A DNA stretch of 64,000 nucleotides from the NCBI RefSeq assembly GCF_900156675.1, contig NZ_FTOH01000007.1:186001-250000 (forward strand), given 5' to 3'. The stretch's first letter is position 1. Each line of letters starts with the position of its first letter. Made by a program: the position numbers and the translations under genes. This DNA comes from Thalassolituus maritimus. GTDB lineage: Bacteria > Pseudomonadota > Gammaproteobacteria > Pseudomonadales > Oceanobacteraceae. The notes under the pieces are model-generated. The model had not been told where the DNA came from. It made no database searches and saw nothing but the letters and a program-made list of their open reading frames with translations. Below are positions 42,133 to 51,512 of the stretch, in pieces.

Positions 42133-43743
42133 ATGCAGACTGTGAATAAACATAGAAGTAAAACTTTTGACCGAGCTGCTGTCATCATATTCAGCATGCT
42201 GATGGCGTCTTGTGCGACGACCTATACGCAGAAGCAGCCAGAGCAAAAGGCAGACAAAGACGCTGCACCGAAAAAGCTGCTGCAGGCAGATGCGCCTGCA
42301 CTCGCAGGGCTTGATCCTAAAAGCCTGATGCCAGAAATAGCAATGCCGGAGAAAGCAGAAGAACGATTCGATGTCACTGCGAACCAGGTTCCTGCGGGCG
42401 CCTTCTTTAACAGCCTGGTCGAAGGCACCGGTCTTAACATGATCGTTCACCCTGATGTCAGCGGCAATATATCTCTGAACCTGAAAGATGTTACGGTCAG
42501 AGAAGCCCTGATGGCCGTTCGTGACCTGTATGGCTATGACTTTAATGAGTCCGGTTACGGTGTTCAGATTCTACCGAAAGCACCACAAACCCGTATCTTC
42601 CCGATCAACTATCTGAATGTGATGCGTTCTGGTCGTTCGGGTATGAAGGTCAGTAGCGGTATGACCAGTTCTGATGCAGAAAATGGCGCGGCGACTTCTG
42701 TTTTTGGAGAGTATGACGGTAACCAGACAAACTCGTCTGAAGTCGAAACCCTGACAGGGTCTGAGTTCTGGAAAGACCTGCGTTCGACTCTGTCTCTTAT
42801 GATGGCATCCGAGGAAGGTGCTTCCGTCGTTGTTGATGCTCACGCTGGTCTCGTTATTGCTCGTGCTATGCCGGGCACTCTGACTCAGGTTCAGAGATAC
42901 CTGGAGCAAGCCGAGCTGACGGTTCAGAAGCAGGTACTGATCGAAGCAAAAATTGTTGAGGTGACACTGAGCGATGGTTACCAGAGTGGCATTAACTGGA
43001 ATACGATCGCGGCGCAGACCGGTAAAAATGACGTCTGGGCAACGCAGACATCGGCCGCGCTGAACGACCCGAACGATATTGCGGGAATTTTCAGCCTCAA
43101 TATTGATGCCGGTAACTTTGCCGGTGCGCTGAGTCTTCTCGAGACCCAGGGCGATGTTGAGGTGCTGTCGAGCCCACGCATTGCGACTGTTAATAATCAG
43201 AAAGCAGTTATCAAAGTTGGTAACGATGAATATTTCGTCACCGATGTGACCAGCACAACCACGGCGACGGTCACAGGCACATCTGATACGCCAGAAATTG
43301 AACTTACGCCATTTTTCTCAGGTATTGCACTCGATGTGACACCACAGATCGGTGATGACGAAGACATTACGCTGCACGTGCATCCAAGTGTTACCGAAGT
43401 TCAGGAAAAGCAGAAACGTATTCAATTGAATGATGATGAATACTCTCTGCCGGTAGCAGCCAGTACCGTTCGTGAGACAGACTCTATTGTGCGCGCACGC
43501 TCCGGTCAGATCGTTGTGATTGGTGGTCTGATGCAGAATAAATCCAATGATGTGGTTCATAAAGTTCCGGTGCTCGGTGATATCCCGCTCCTGGGCGGCT
43601 TATTCCGTCAGACGCGCCGTGAAACCGTACAGAGTGAACTGGTGATTCTTATCCAGCCTCGCATTATTGGCACCCAGCTCCCCGCGGAGCGAATTGAACA
43701 GTTAAACAGCCGCTACTCACGCGTGTTATTACCGGAGTGGTGA
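42133..43743 (+). CDS. mshL: MSHA outer-membrane secretin MshL
   Basis: A 536-residue secretin lipoprotein. The signal ends SMLMASC with the lipid on Cys27. Periplasmic N domains contain FDVTANQVPAGAFFNSLVEGTG and the secretin core contains VEVLSSPRIATVNNQKAVIKVG and the C-terminal VPVLGDIPLLGGLFRQTRR signature. It forms the gated ring through which the pilus passes. It follows mshK by 1 bp and precedes mshM by 1 bp. Confidence 0.93.
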   Translation: MQTVNKHRSKTFDRAAVIIFSMLMASCATTYTQKQPEQKADKDAAPKKLLQADAPALAGLDPKSLMPEIAMPEKAEERFDVTANQVPAGAFFNSLVEGTGLNMIVHPDVSGNISLNLKDVTVREALMAVRDLYGYDFNESGYGVQILPKAPQTRIFPINYLNVMRSGRSGMKVSSGMTSSDAENGAATSVFGEYDGNQTNSSEVETLTGSEFWKDLRSTLSLMMASEEGASVVVDAHAGLVIARAMPGTLTQVQRYLEQAELTVQKQVLIEAKIVEVTLSDGYQSGINWNTIAAQTGKNDVWATQTSAALNDPNDIAGIFSLNIDAGNFAGALSLLETQGDVEVLSSPRIATVNNQKAVIKVGNDEYFVTDVTSTTTATVTGTSDTPEIELTPFFSGIALDVTPQIGDDEDITLHVHPSVTEVQEKQKRIQLNDDEYSLPVAASTVRETDSIVRARSGQIVVIGGLMQNKSNDVVHKVPVLGDIPLLGGLFRQTRRETVQSELVILIQPRIIGTQLPAERIEQLNSRYSRVLLPEW

Positions 43744-43744
43744 G

Positions 43745-44626
43745 ATGGATGTTACTGACATTAAGCAAGCATGTGAGTCGCACTATGGGCTGAGTGATAC
43801 GCCTTTCTCATTAACACCCGATACCGGGTTCTATGTCGGGCTGGAATCCCATGATGAAGCTTTCGACTCGGTTCGGTACGCACTGGCAGCCGGTGAAGGT
43901 TTTATTAAAGTCACGGGTGAGGTGGGCACAGGCAAAACGCTTCTGTGCCGGCGCCTGCTGAATCATCTCGAATCTGCAAAAAGTGATACCGCGTATATTC
44001 CGAATCCTACGCTGTCGCCGACAGCGTTATGGCTCGCAATCGGCGATGAACTCGGCTTGTCCGGACATTCCCGGTTGAGTCAGCTGCGCGCAGATATTCA
44101 ACGCTATTTATTAAATATTGCTCAGGAAGGGCGGCGTCTGGTACTGGTTATTGATGAAGCTCAATGCCTGCCTCCAGAAACCCTGGAAGCACTGCGTCTG
44201 ATTTCTAACCTTGAAACTGAGCGCCAGAAACTGGTGCAGATCGTTCTCTTCGGTCAGCCGGAGCTGGATGACATTCTTAGTGAACAGCGCTTTCGCCAGC
44301 TGCGACAACGCATTACAACGTCGGCACATATCGAAGCACTACGTACCCCTGAAAGTGTCAGCCACTACCTCAATCATCGCCTGGTGTGTGCTGGGTATTG
44401 CGGCGAGCCATTGTTTACCCGAGGTGCCGTGCGCTTTTTATGGATCACCAGCGGCGGTACGCCAAGGCTGGTGAACGTTCTGGCTGCCAAGTCTCTGCTG
44501 GTGGCTTTTGGTCAGGGCAGTAAAGCGATTCATGCGCAGCACGTCGAAAAAGCAGCAGCAGACACAGAAAGTATTCAGCAGCCAATCGGCTGGCATGAAC
44601 GCCTGAAACTCGTGATCGGATTGTAA
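43745..44626 (+). CDS. mshM: MSHA ATPase MshM (ExeA-like)
   Basis: A 293-residue AAA+ ATPase. Walker A is KVTGEVGTGKTLLCRR and Walker B is RLVLVIDEAQCLP; a sensor region ITSGGTPRLVNVLAAKSLL follows. It begins with HYGLSDTPFSLTPDTGFYVG, the usual ExeA/GspA opening. It is thought to help assemble the secretin or platform. It lies between mshL and mshN. Confidence 0.92.
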   Translation: MDVTDIKQACESHYGLSDTPFSLTPDTGFYVGLESHDEAFDSVRYALAAGEGFIKVTGEVGTGKTLLCRRLLNHLESAKSDTAYIPNPTLSPTALWLAIGDELGLSGHSRLSQLRADIQRYLLNIAQEGRRLVLVIDEAQCLPPETLEALRLISNLETERQKLVQIVLFGQPELDDILSEQRFRQLRQRITTSAHIEALRTPESVSHYLNHRLVCAGYCGEPLFTRGAVRFLWITSGGTPRLVNVLAAKSLLVAFGQGSKAIHAQHVEKAAADTESIQQPIGWHERLKLVIGL

Positions 44627-44636
44627 GGAGCGAATT

Positions 44637-45686
44637 ATGAGTCTTATACATCAAGTGCTCAAAGATCTTGACGGTCAGCGGGAAGTAACGCCGGGCGAAA
44701 TCATTGGTTATGCAGATCATGAAGACCGTCAGAGGCTGATGATCTGGCCGGCATTGGTTATCTCGATATTTGCCGCTGTCTCTGTGTTGTATTTCAGCCA
44801 GTACTTCGAGTCGGACCCTTCTGTGATTAACCGCAATTCATTGCCTGTGATTCCTGTTTCCGGAAAGAACCCCGCAGTTGTACCTGTAATTGCTGAAGTT
44901 TCTCAACCAGAGATAGTTACCGGGAATCAGACCTCCCTGAATACCGTTGAGCGCGATAAACCAGAGGTTGTCACTCTGGCCGTTGCGCCATCGCCCGAAG
45001 TAGCAGGAAGCGCAGCACTTCTTGATGAGGTTGAGACAAAAGCAACGACTTCGAAAAAAACAGATGCCAAAGTGGCAGTAGCCTCTCCCGTAGTGCAGCA
45101 GCCTGCAGAGATGCAGCGTGAAGTCGCGCCGGCCATTCCTGAAGCACTTATCGTTGATGAACCTGAAGTGGTGCAAAGGACAGTTGCGGTTAAGCAAGAC
45201 AGCGCACCTTCGGCTGCCAGTGTGACGCGACGTCTGGACCCTGAGAATTTCTATATCCGTGCGGTAACTTACTATCGCAATGGCGACTGGCAGCGCGCGT
45301 TGTCTCAACTGGAAGAGGCGATAAAGCTGGGAACCGCGATTGAATATCCCGCACTTCAGGCCCGTATTTATCTGGAGCAGGGGATGCGTGATGAGTTTAT
45401 TGCTGCGTCCGAAAAATACGCCACGAATCAGAGTCGCACCTGGCTCAGTACGATTGCACCGGGCCTGCATATGTTTGGGCAGTATCAGGCGGCCGCAGAA
45501 TACTACTCGCGTCTGATACAACAGGAGCCTCGCAATACACAGTGGGCTATTGCCCGTACTCAGGCACAAATAGATGCGGGTGCGATTAGCAGCGCACAGC
45601 AAAGCCTTGAGTTTCTCACCGAAAATTACCCTCTGAGTAAACCACAGCAAGACTGGGTTAAGTATCAGCAAGGGCTGCTGGAGTAA
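44637..45686 (+). CDS. mshN: MSHA biogenesis protein MshN (TPR)
   Basis: A 349-residue protein with an N-terminal cytoplasmic segment SLIHQVLKDLDGQRE, one membrane helix at about residues 36-56, a low-complexity linker rich in Pro, Glu and Val (about 70-195) and C-terminal TPR-like repeats (FYIRAVTYYRNGDWQRALSQ). It is a periplasmic TPR component whose exact role in pilus assembly is unclear. It starts 10 bp after mshM and precedes mshE by 3 bp. Confidence 0.86.
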   Translation: MSLIHQVLKDLDGQREVTPGEIIGYADHEDRQRLMIWPALVISIFAAVSVLYFSQYFESDPSVINRNSLPVIPVSGKNPAVVPVIAEVSQPEIVTGNQTSLNTVERDKPEVVTLAVAPSPEVAGSAALLDEVETKATTSKKTDAKVAVASPVVQQPAEMQREVAPAIPEALIVDEPEVVQRTVAVKQDSAPSAASVTRRLDPENFYIRAVTYYRNGDWQRALSQLEEAIKLGTAIEYPALQARIYLEQGMRDEFIAASEKYATNQSRTWLSTIAPGLHMFGQYQAAAEYYSRLIQQEPRNTQWAIARTQAQIDAGAISSAQQSLEFLTENYPLSKPQQDWVKYQQGLLE

Positions 45687-45689
45687 AAC

Positions 45690-47405
45690 ATGGAAGCAAG
45701 ATTACGTCGTAAGGTTCGTGTCGGCGATCTGCTACTTGAAAAGCAGTTAATCGATCAGAAACAGTTGCAGATGGCACTGGTAGAGCAGAAGCGTACCGGT
45801 AAAAAACTGGGTAAAGCGATCACGGATCTCGGTTTCGTTTCCGAGATTAAATTACTTTCGATTCTGTCTGATTATTTTGGTTATCCATTTATCGATCTGT
45901 CGCGTTTTCGTCTGGATAACGCGCTGATTCAGCAGTTACCTGAGACTCAGGCCCGTCGTTACCGTTGTCTGTTGTTGTCTGAAGAGCCTGGCGGCTTGAT
46001 GGTAGGTATGGCAGACCCGACCGACCTTATGGTGATTGATGATCTGCAGCGAATCCTCAAAAAGCCGGTACTGCCCGCATTTGTTCAGGAAGATGAACTG
46101 CTCTCTATTCTCGACAACGTCTATCGTCGACAGGAACAGATGGCCTCGATTGCGGGTGAGCTCGCAGGTGAATTACAGAGCAGCGACTTCGATATCAATG
46201 CCATTGTTTCAAGCTCTGATACGTCAGAGGCTCCTGTCGTACGTTTGTTGCAGAGTCTGTTTGAAGACGCCGTACAGGTAAAAGCATCGGACGTGCATAT
46301 TGAACCGGAAGAGAGTCAGCTGCGGATTCGTCTGCGTGTCGATGGTGAGCTGCAAGAGCAGATCATGAAAGAGAAACGCGTTGCCTCGGCACTGGTTTCG
46401 CGTCTGAAAATTATGTCGGGCCTGGATATTTCAGAAAAACGTTTACCGCAGGACGGTCGTTTTAACATCCGCGTACGCAACAAGAATATCGACGTACGTC
46501 TGTCGACTATGCCGGTGCAGTTTGGTGAGTCGGTGGTTATGCGTCTGCTTGATCAGAGCGGCGGTATTCTGAGTATGGCGTCATTGGGTATGCGGGATCA
46601 GATCCGTAAGCGCTTTGAATACCTGATTACTCGTCCTCATGGGTTGATTCTTGTTACCGGCCCGACGGGTTCAGGTAAAACAACAACGCTTTATGCGGCA
46701 CTGACTCAGCTGAACCAGGCCGAAAAGAAAATCATCACCGCCGAAGATCCTATCGAGTACAGGCTTCCGCGAATTAATCAGGTCCAGGTAAATACCAAAG
46801 TGGGTCTCGAATTTTCGACTGTTCTTCGTGCGGCTCTGCGTCAGGACCCGGATATCGTTCTGATTGGTGAGATGCGTGACCACGAGACGGCAGAGATCGG
46901 CTTGCGGGCAGCAATGACAGGTCACATGGTACTCTCGACTCTGCACACCAATGATGCGCAGTCGGCAGCCGCTCGCCTTATGGATATGGGCGTTGATAGC
47001 TATTTGGTTGCTTCTTCCCTCAGAGCAGTACTGGCGCAGCGACTGATTAAAAAGCTGTGCCCTCACTGTACACAGAGCTATGAGCCCGATGATCAGGAAA
47101 AAGCCTGGTTAGAAACCATGGAGCCGGACAGCTCGTCGCGTCAGTACCTTAATGGGCGCGGTTGTCACCACTGTAATAATACCGGCTATCAGGGGCGTGT
47201 CGGTATTTACGAGTTACTGGAGCTCGATGCCAACATGATAGGTGCATTGCGTAAGGGGGATTCTCAAGGATTCTCTGAGGCAGCGCTTAAGTCACCGTAT
47301 TTCCGGCCACTCGCTATGTCAGCTCTGGACTTTGCGACTGAGGGGGTGACCTCTCTGGATGAAGTCTTCCGCGTTTCTGCGACTCTGGACGGCGAGGAGA
47401 TCTGA
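45690..47405 (+). CDS. mshE: MSHA pilus assembly ATPase MshE
   Basis: A 571-residue GspE-family ATPase. The N-terminal MshEN domain (about residues 5-150) begins RKVRVGDLLLEKQLI; in Vibrio this domain binds cyclic di-GMP. The ATPase has Walker A GPTGSGKTTTLYAAL, the Asp box ITAEDPIEYRLP, Walker B PDIVLIGEMRD and the His box MVLSTLHTND. A four-Cys zinc motif (KLCPHC, then GCHHCNNTG) follows. It powers pilin polymerisation. Its stop overlaps mshG by one base. Confidence 0.95.
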   Translation: MEARLRRKVRVGDLLLEKQLIDQKQLQMALVEQKRTGKKLGKAITDLGFVSEIKLLSILSDYFGYPFIDLSRFRLDNALIQQLPETQARRYRCLLLSEEPGGLMVGMADPTDLMVIDDLQRILKKPVLPAFVQEDELLSILDNVYRRQEQMASIAGELAGELQSSDFDINAIVSSSDTSEAPVVRLLQSLFEDAVQVKASDVHIEPEESQLRIRLRVDGELQEQIMKEKRVASALVSRLKIMSGLDISEKRLPQDGRFNIRVRNKNIDVRLSTMPVQFGESVVMRLLDQSGGILSMASLGMRDQIRKRFEYLITRPHGLILVTGPTGSGKTTTLYAALTQLNQAEKKIITAEDPIEYRLPRINQVQVNTKVGLEFSTVLRAALRQDPDIVLIGEMRDHETAEIGLRAAMTGHMVLSTLHTNDAQSAAARLMDMGVDSYLVASSLRAVLAQRLIKKLCPHCTQSYEPDDQEKAWLETMEPDSSSRQYLNGRGCHHCNNTGYQGRVGIYELLELDANMIGALRKGDSQGFSEAALKSPYFRPLAMSALDFATEGVTSLDEVFRVSATLDGEEI

Positions 47406-48622
47406 TGGCTATCTTTCTCTATCGCGGTCGTGATAACTCGGGAGCGGCGGTAGAGGGCTCCCTACAGGCAGGTAGCCGGGAAGTCGCAGTATCCCAATTG
47501 ATGCAGCGTGGCATTACCCCGCTAAAAATTCAGCAACAGAAAGCCTTACCGACAAAAGACGGTAAAACAGTCCAGCGTTCACGAAAAATTAAATCAGAAG
47601 AACTCGTTCTGTTCACCCGCCAGTTGTATGCACTGACGAAAGCCGGGGTTCCTATCATACGAGCGCTGACCGGGCTGGCCGAGAGTGCCAACAACGATCA
47701 ACTGCGCACGGTATTGCAGGACATCAGCGAGCAACTGGTCGGTGGTTCTGATCTGGCTTCGGCATTTCGAAGACATCCTAAACTCTTCTCTCCTATTTAC
47801 GTCAGCATGATCCATATTGGTGAAAGCACCGGTAATCTGGATGACGCTTTGCTGCGCCTGGTCGGGCACCTGGAAATGGAGCGTGAAACTAAAAAGCGTA
47901 TCAAGTCCGCGTTGCGTTATCCGATCATGGTCGTCAGTGCTATTACGATAGCCATGGTGGTGGTCACCATGTTTGTTATTCCGAGTTTTTCATCGGTTTT
48001 TAATAAGTTAGGCGCGGATCTGCCGTTTGCTACTTTGATCCTTATTTCTGTCTCAGAATTTATGCAGAACTGGTGGCACTTATTGCTGGCAGGTCTGGTT
48101 GTCGGCGGTGTCGCGTTTCGTCAGTTTATATCTACGGACGAGGGCGCGGTCTGGTGGGATCGCACTAAATTAAATATTCCATTGATTGGCAGCATCTTTG
48201 AGCGTATCGCGTTGGCACGTTTCTCACGTTCGTTTTCTATGATGTTAACGGCTGGCGTGCCAATCCTGAATAGCCTGTCTATTGTAGCGGCCAGTGTCGG
48301 TAATCGTTTTATCGGGAATGCCGTCAGCGATATGGGGGATGGTGTCCAGCGTGGTGAAGGTCTGACAAATACCGCACAAAGAACTGGCCTGTTTACACCA
48401 CTTGTACTCCAGATGATGTCAGTGGGCGAAGAAACTGGCTCTGTAGACCGGCTGCTGGATGAAGTGGCCGACTTCTACGAAGAAGAAGTCGATTACGAGC
48501 TCAAACAGCTGTCAGACGCGATAGAACCTATTCTGCTCGTCTTTCTTGGGGCTCTGGTACTTCTCCTCGCTCTGGGTGTGTTCCTGCCCGTCTGGGAGCT
48601 TAGTGGTGCGGTGTCACGTTAG
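47405..48622 (+). CDS. mshG: MSHA platform protein MshG (GspF-like)
   Basis: A 405-residue inner-membrane platform protein with two repeated GspF domains and three main membrane segments (near residues 172-192, 220-240 and 378-398). Motifs are LFTRQLYALTKAGVPIIRAL, PIYVSMIHIGESTGNL and FSRSFSMMLTAGVPIL. It transfers ATPase force to pilin extraction. Its TGATG start overlaps the mshE stop. A 101-bp gap follows before mshF, which may hold a separate promoter. Confidence 0.94.
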   Translation: MAIFLYRGRDNSGAAVEGSLQAGSREVAVSQLMQRGITPLKIQQQKALPTKDGKTVQRSRKIKSEELVLFTRQLYALTKAGVPIIRALTGLAESANNDQLRTVLQDISEQLVGGSDLASAFRRHPKLFSPIYVSMIHIGESTGNLDDALLRLVGHLEMERETKKRIKSALRYPIMVVSAITIAMVVVTMFVIPSFSSVFNKLGADLPFATLILISVSEFMQNWWHLLLAGLVVGGVAFRQFISTDEGAVWWDRTKLNIPLIGSIFERIALARFSRSFSMMLTAGVPILNSLSIVAASVGNRFIGNAVSDMGDGVQRGEGLTNTAQRTGLFTPLVLQMMSVGEETGSVDRLLDEVADFYEEEVDYELKQLSDAIEPILLVFLGALVLLLALGVFLPVWELSGAVSR

Positions 48623-48723
48623 ACACTGACGCCACAAATGTAACAGAAGTTCTTGTAATTCTATATTTGTTTATTTTCGTTAAATCCAGCTTCAAAAATT
48701 CAATTGTTGACTAAGGTTTAAGT

Positions 48724-49227
48724 ATGCCAACGACGTTACTGAACGTCGGCGGGAACAGGGGATTTTCCCTCCTCCAGTCGGCGATCGCATTGGCGGTAAT
48801 GATGGTCGGGATACTGATTCTGGTGCCTCGGATGAACGACATTATCGAAGATGCCTGGCGTGCACATGTTCAGTCGGTAGGTACGTCCCTGCAGACCGGA
48901 GTCATGATTTTCCGGAAAGTCTGGATGACCGACAGAAACAGCACCCTGCAGGAAGGGCTTGCCATTAATCAATATGGCTGGCCCGTGCCGCAGGAACCGG
49001 GATGGATGCCCGGGGCGGGAGTAACTACGACACTGAGTTGTGAAGCGCTGTGGAATAGTCTTCTGGATATAGAAGTTCCCACACTGACCGCTGGTGATAA
49101 TGCCAGCGCCGATTTCCGGGTCGAAGTCGTAGAGGGACATTGTCGGTACTACCACAGAGCAAGTGGCGACAGATTTTACATTGACTATAGCTCGGCCGAT
49201 GGCCGCGTAAGCTGGAATATCCGATAA
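48724..49227 (+). CDS. mshF: Minor pilin-like protein MshF
   Basis: A 167-residue prepilin-like protein. The N-terminal segment NRGFSLLQSAIALAVMMVG has a prepilin-type Gly-Phe site and hydrophobic helix, but residue +5 is Gln rather than the usual Glu (GFSLLQ). It has two Cys in the C-terminal half (LSCEAL and GHCRYYH) that could form the disulfide loop. It is called MshF from its place between mshG and the pilin genes; it could also be a divergent MshB. Confidence 0.72.
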   Translation: MPTTLLNVGGNRGFSLLQSAIALAVMMVGILILVPRMNDIIEDAWRAHVQSVGTSLQTGVMIFRKVWMTDRNSTLQEGLAINQYGWPVPQEPGWMPGAGVTTTLSCEALWNSLLDIEVPTLTAGDNASADFRVEVVEGHCRYYHRASGDRFYIDYSSADGRVSWNIR

Positions 49228-49244
49228 CACACAGGAGTCGGGAC

Positions 49245-49712
49245 ATGAAAAAACAAAGAGGTTTTACACTGATCGAACTGATCATGGTAATTGTTATTCT
49301 CGGTGTGCTCTCTGCCTTTGCGCTGCCACGGTTTGCCGATTTTGGTCAGGATGCGCGGGTCGCTAGTCTGAATGCGTTGGCGGGTGCCCTGAGAGCCGCA
49401 GCCAATATTGCGCATGCGCAGCAGTTGGCGGACGGTGCAACGCCGGGAACGGCAGTGGTTCTTGAAGGTGCCTCCATTGCCATGGTGAATGGTTACCCTC
49501 AGGCTGTTCAGGCGGGTATCACCGATGCTGCTCAAGTGGCGGGTGACTACCAGATTGCCCATGGTGCTGCCGCCGGTGGCGAAGAGGCTGTCTATACACT
49601 GACAACTGGCGCCGGTTGTACTGTGACTTATACCGCTGCAACCGCTGCAACGGATAACGTAAACCCGATCACCGCAGCGCCGCAGGTGGTTGTTAATCCG
49701 AACGGCTGCTGA
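49245..49712 (+). CDS. mshA: MSHA major pilin MshA
   Basis: A 155-residue type IV prepilin. The short leader MKKQRG is followed by FTLIELIMVIVILGVLSAFALPRF with Glu5. The body is rich in Ala and Gly, and a C-terminal disulfide loop is likely between GAGCTVTY and the last residue Cys of NPNGC. Its size and simple sequence suit the major subunit. It starts 18 bp after mshF. No separate mshB was found. Confidence 0.85.
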   Translation: MKKQRGFTLIELIMVIVILGVLSAFALPRFADFGQDARVASLNALAGALRAAANIAHAQQLADGATPGTAVVLEGASIAMVNGYPQAVQAGITDAAQVAGDYQIAHGAAAGGEEAVYTLTTGAGCTVTYTAATAATDNVNPITAAPQVVVNPNGC

Positions 49713-49719
49713 GGCTGAC

Positions 49720-50184
49720 TTGATCCGCCAGCAAGGCTTCACACTGGTTGAGATGATAATGGTGATCACCCTGATCGCCATTATCTCAATCGGCGCAAGC
49801 AGCCTTTTCCTGAATACCGATCGCTACACCACAATCGCAGCGCGTGAACAACTGGTCACGGTTGCGGTACTGGCCCAAAGAAGGGCCCTGGCAAATGCAG
49901 TGGCGGCAACTCCGGTCAATCTCACGGTTTCTCAGACCAGCTCTGATTGGCTTTTCACTGTTTCGCAGGGGACAACCAGCTTTGGCACGCGGGAAGCTCC
50001 GCGCGCAGGGGCAGCGCTGGCCATTAACGGTGCTACTCTGGCTAACGGTGGCAGCACAACGATTAATTTTGATATCAATGCAGAAACCGGCGCTGCGAAT
50101 CAGTTTGTTTTTTCCGCTGGGAATTCTCACTCACTCTGTATTTCTGCCAGTGGTTTCGCCTATATCGGCAACTGCCAGCCCTGA
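49720..50184 (+). CDS. mshC: MSHA minor pilin MshC
   Basis: A 154-residue prepilin with leader LIRQQG and FTLVEMIMVITLIAIISIG, carrying Glu5, and a C-terminal Cys pair (SLCISASGFAYIGNCQP). The start is a TTG at 49720, preceded by GAGG 8 bases upstream; a longer frame from 49690 would run inside mshA. It follows mshA by 7 bp. By order it is MshC, a minor pilin near the tip. Confidence 0.8.
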   Translation: MIRQQGFTLVEMIMVITLIAIISIGASSLFLNTDRYTTIAAREQLVTVAVLAQRRALANAVAATPVNLTVSQTSSDWLFTVSQGTTSFGTREAPRAGAALAINGATLANGGSTTINFDINAETGAANQFVFSAGNSHSLCISASGFAYIGNCQP

Positions 50185-50199
50185 AGGAGGCACGCACTT

Positions 50200-50685
50200 A
50201 TGCTAAGAATGCGCGGCATGTCTCTGGTCGAAATGGTCATTACTATCGTCATTATTTCTGTCGCCTTAGTTGGTTCTCTGCGGGCGTTCAGTGTTCTTAC
50301 CGGGCGATCTGCTGACGTTCTTATTCAGACCCGCTCCGTCGATCTGGCTCAGCTTTATTTTGATGAAATACTGTCGCGTCGCTATGACGAGGCCACAGGG
50401 ACGAATGGTGTTCCTGCCTACACTGGGGCGTGCCGGATTACTAATGACGGCGAAAGCCGTGACAATTACGATGACGTCGATGATTACGATGCCGTCACCA
50501 ACGAATCCCCGGATACGATGGACGCCTCTCTTGCAACGGATTACAGCGGCTACACGGTCTCTATCAACGTAGTCTGTGATGACTCTATTGGTGTGAACAC
50601 CGGTGGCGCTAAGCGTATAGAAATCACGATTGACGACCCGACCGGCGATACCTCGGTATTCTCTATGTATAAGGGGAATTACTGA
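50200..50685 (+). CDS. mshD: MSHA minor pilin MshD
   Basis: A 161-residue prepilin: leader MLRMRG, then MSLVEMVITIVIISVALVGS with Glu5. It contains a very acidic stretch DNYDDVDDYDAVTNESPDT (about residues 88-106) and two Cys (GACRITN and VVCDDS). It starts after GGAGG and overlaps mshO by one base. It is named from order and the MshD-like N-terminus. Confidence 0.85.
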   Translation: MLRMRGMSLVEMVITIVIISVALVGSLRAFSVLTGRSADVLIQTRSVDLAQLYFDEILSRRYDEATGTNGVPAYTGACRITNDGESRDNYDDVDDYDAVTNESPDTMDASLATDYSGYTVSINVVCDDSIGVNTGGAKRIEITIDDPTGDTSVFSMYKGNY

Positions 50686-51512
50686 TGGTAACAAAAGCGA
50701 TGACCTTAACTGATCTGCGGCGTCAGTCTGGATTTACCCTGGTTGAGCTGGTGATGACATTGGTGGTGGCTGCGGTGTTGGGCATCATGTCGGTTCAGTT
50801 TATCCGCTCTACCAGTGAAGGTTTTATCTCAAGCAACGGTCGTGAACAATTAGCGGCGGCTGGCTATGTCGTTAACGAACAGATCAGCCGCGGATTGCGC
50901 GACGCTCTACCGGGCAGTATCCGTACAACCGCTGACGGACTGTGCGTTGAATATATGCCTGTAGTCGCCGCTTCGATGTACACCGATTTATCGGTTAATT
51001 CGGCAGTTACCTCATTCCGTGCCGCACCATATTCTGTATCCGACGGTGCGAGTGGTTACGTATCTGTTTATCCTATCGGGTCGGCTAACCTGTACGCCCA
51101 GAATGATCCGGGACCTCTGACGCCGGATATCGGCTCAGTGCCCGCGGGGACAACCGAGGTTGATGTCACGCTTGCGAGCTCTCATACCTTCCCATCAGAT
51201 TCGCCGGAGCGTCGCTACTATTTAACGTCTGCGCCTGAAGCCGTCTGTCAGGATGGAGCCTATCTCTATCGTTACCGCAACTACGGCTTTATCAGTGACG
51301 TCGCTAACCTAAAGGCAGCCTTACCTACCAATCGGGCTGGCGGTCGCACCGTTCTGGCATTTCCACTTCAGGCAGGATCCATGACATTTCGCTTTCAGAA
51401 TCCAACGCTGGCGCGAAGTGGCCTGGTGGCATTTGAGTACGTGCTGCAACACCCGACAACAGGCGAGACGCTTTCCATGGGGCAGCAGGTGAGGGTTGTT
51501 AATGTTCCCTGA
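50685..51512 (+). CDS. mshO: MSHA minor pilin MshO
   Basis: A 275-residue prepilin with leader ending RRQSG and FTLVELVMTLVVAAVLGIMS, carrying Glu5. It is larger than the other pilins, as is usual for MshO, with a globular domain containing VCQDGAYLYRYRNYGF. It overlaps mshD by one base and mshP by 11 bp, so the minor pilins are translated as a block. Confidence 0.87.
   Translation: MVTKAMTLTDLRRQSGFTLVELVMTLVVAAVLGIMSVQFIRSTSEGFISSNGREQLAAAGYVVNEQISRGLRDALPGSIRTTADGLCVEYMPVVAASMYTDLSVNSAVTSFRAAPYSVSDGASGYVSVYPIGSANLYAQNDPGPLTPDIGSVPAGTTEVDVTLASSHTFPSDSPERRYYLTSAPEAVCQDGAYLYRYRNYGFISDVANLKAALPTNRAGGRTVLAFPLQAGSMTFRFQNPTLARSGLVAFEYVLQHPTTGETLSMGQQVRVVNVP

Noticed and set aside
44838-45671. 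277-codon minus-strand frame opposite mshN
   Set aside because: Antisense shadow; Cys/Arg/Leu-rich with no motif, and mshN is well supported.
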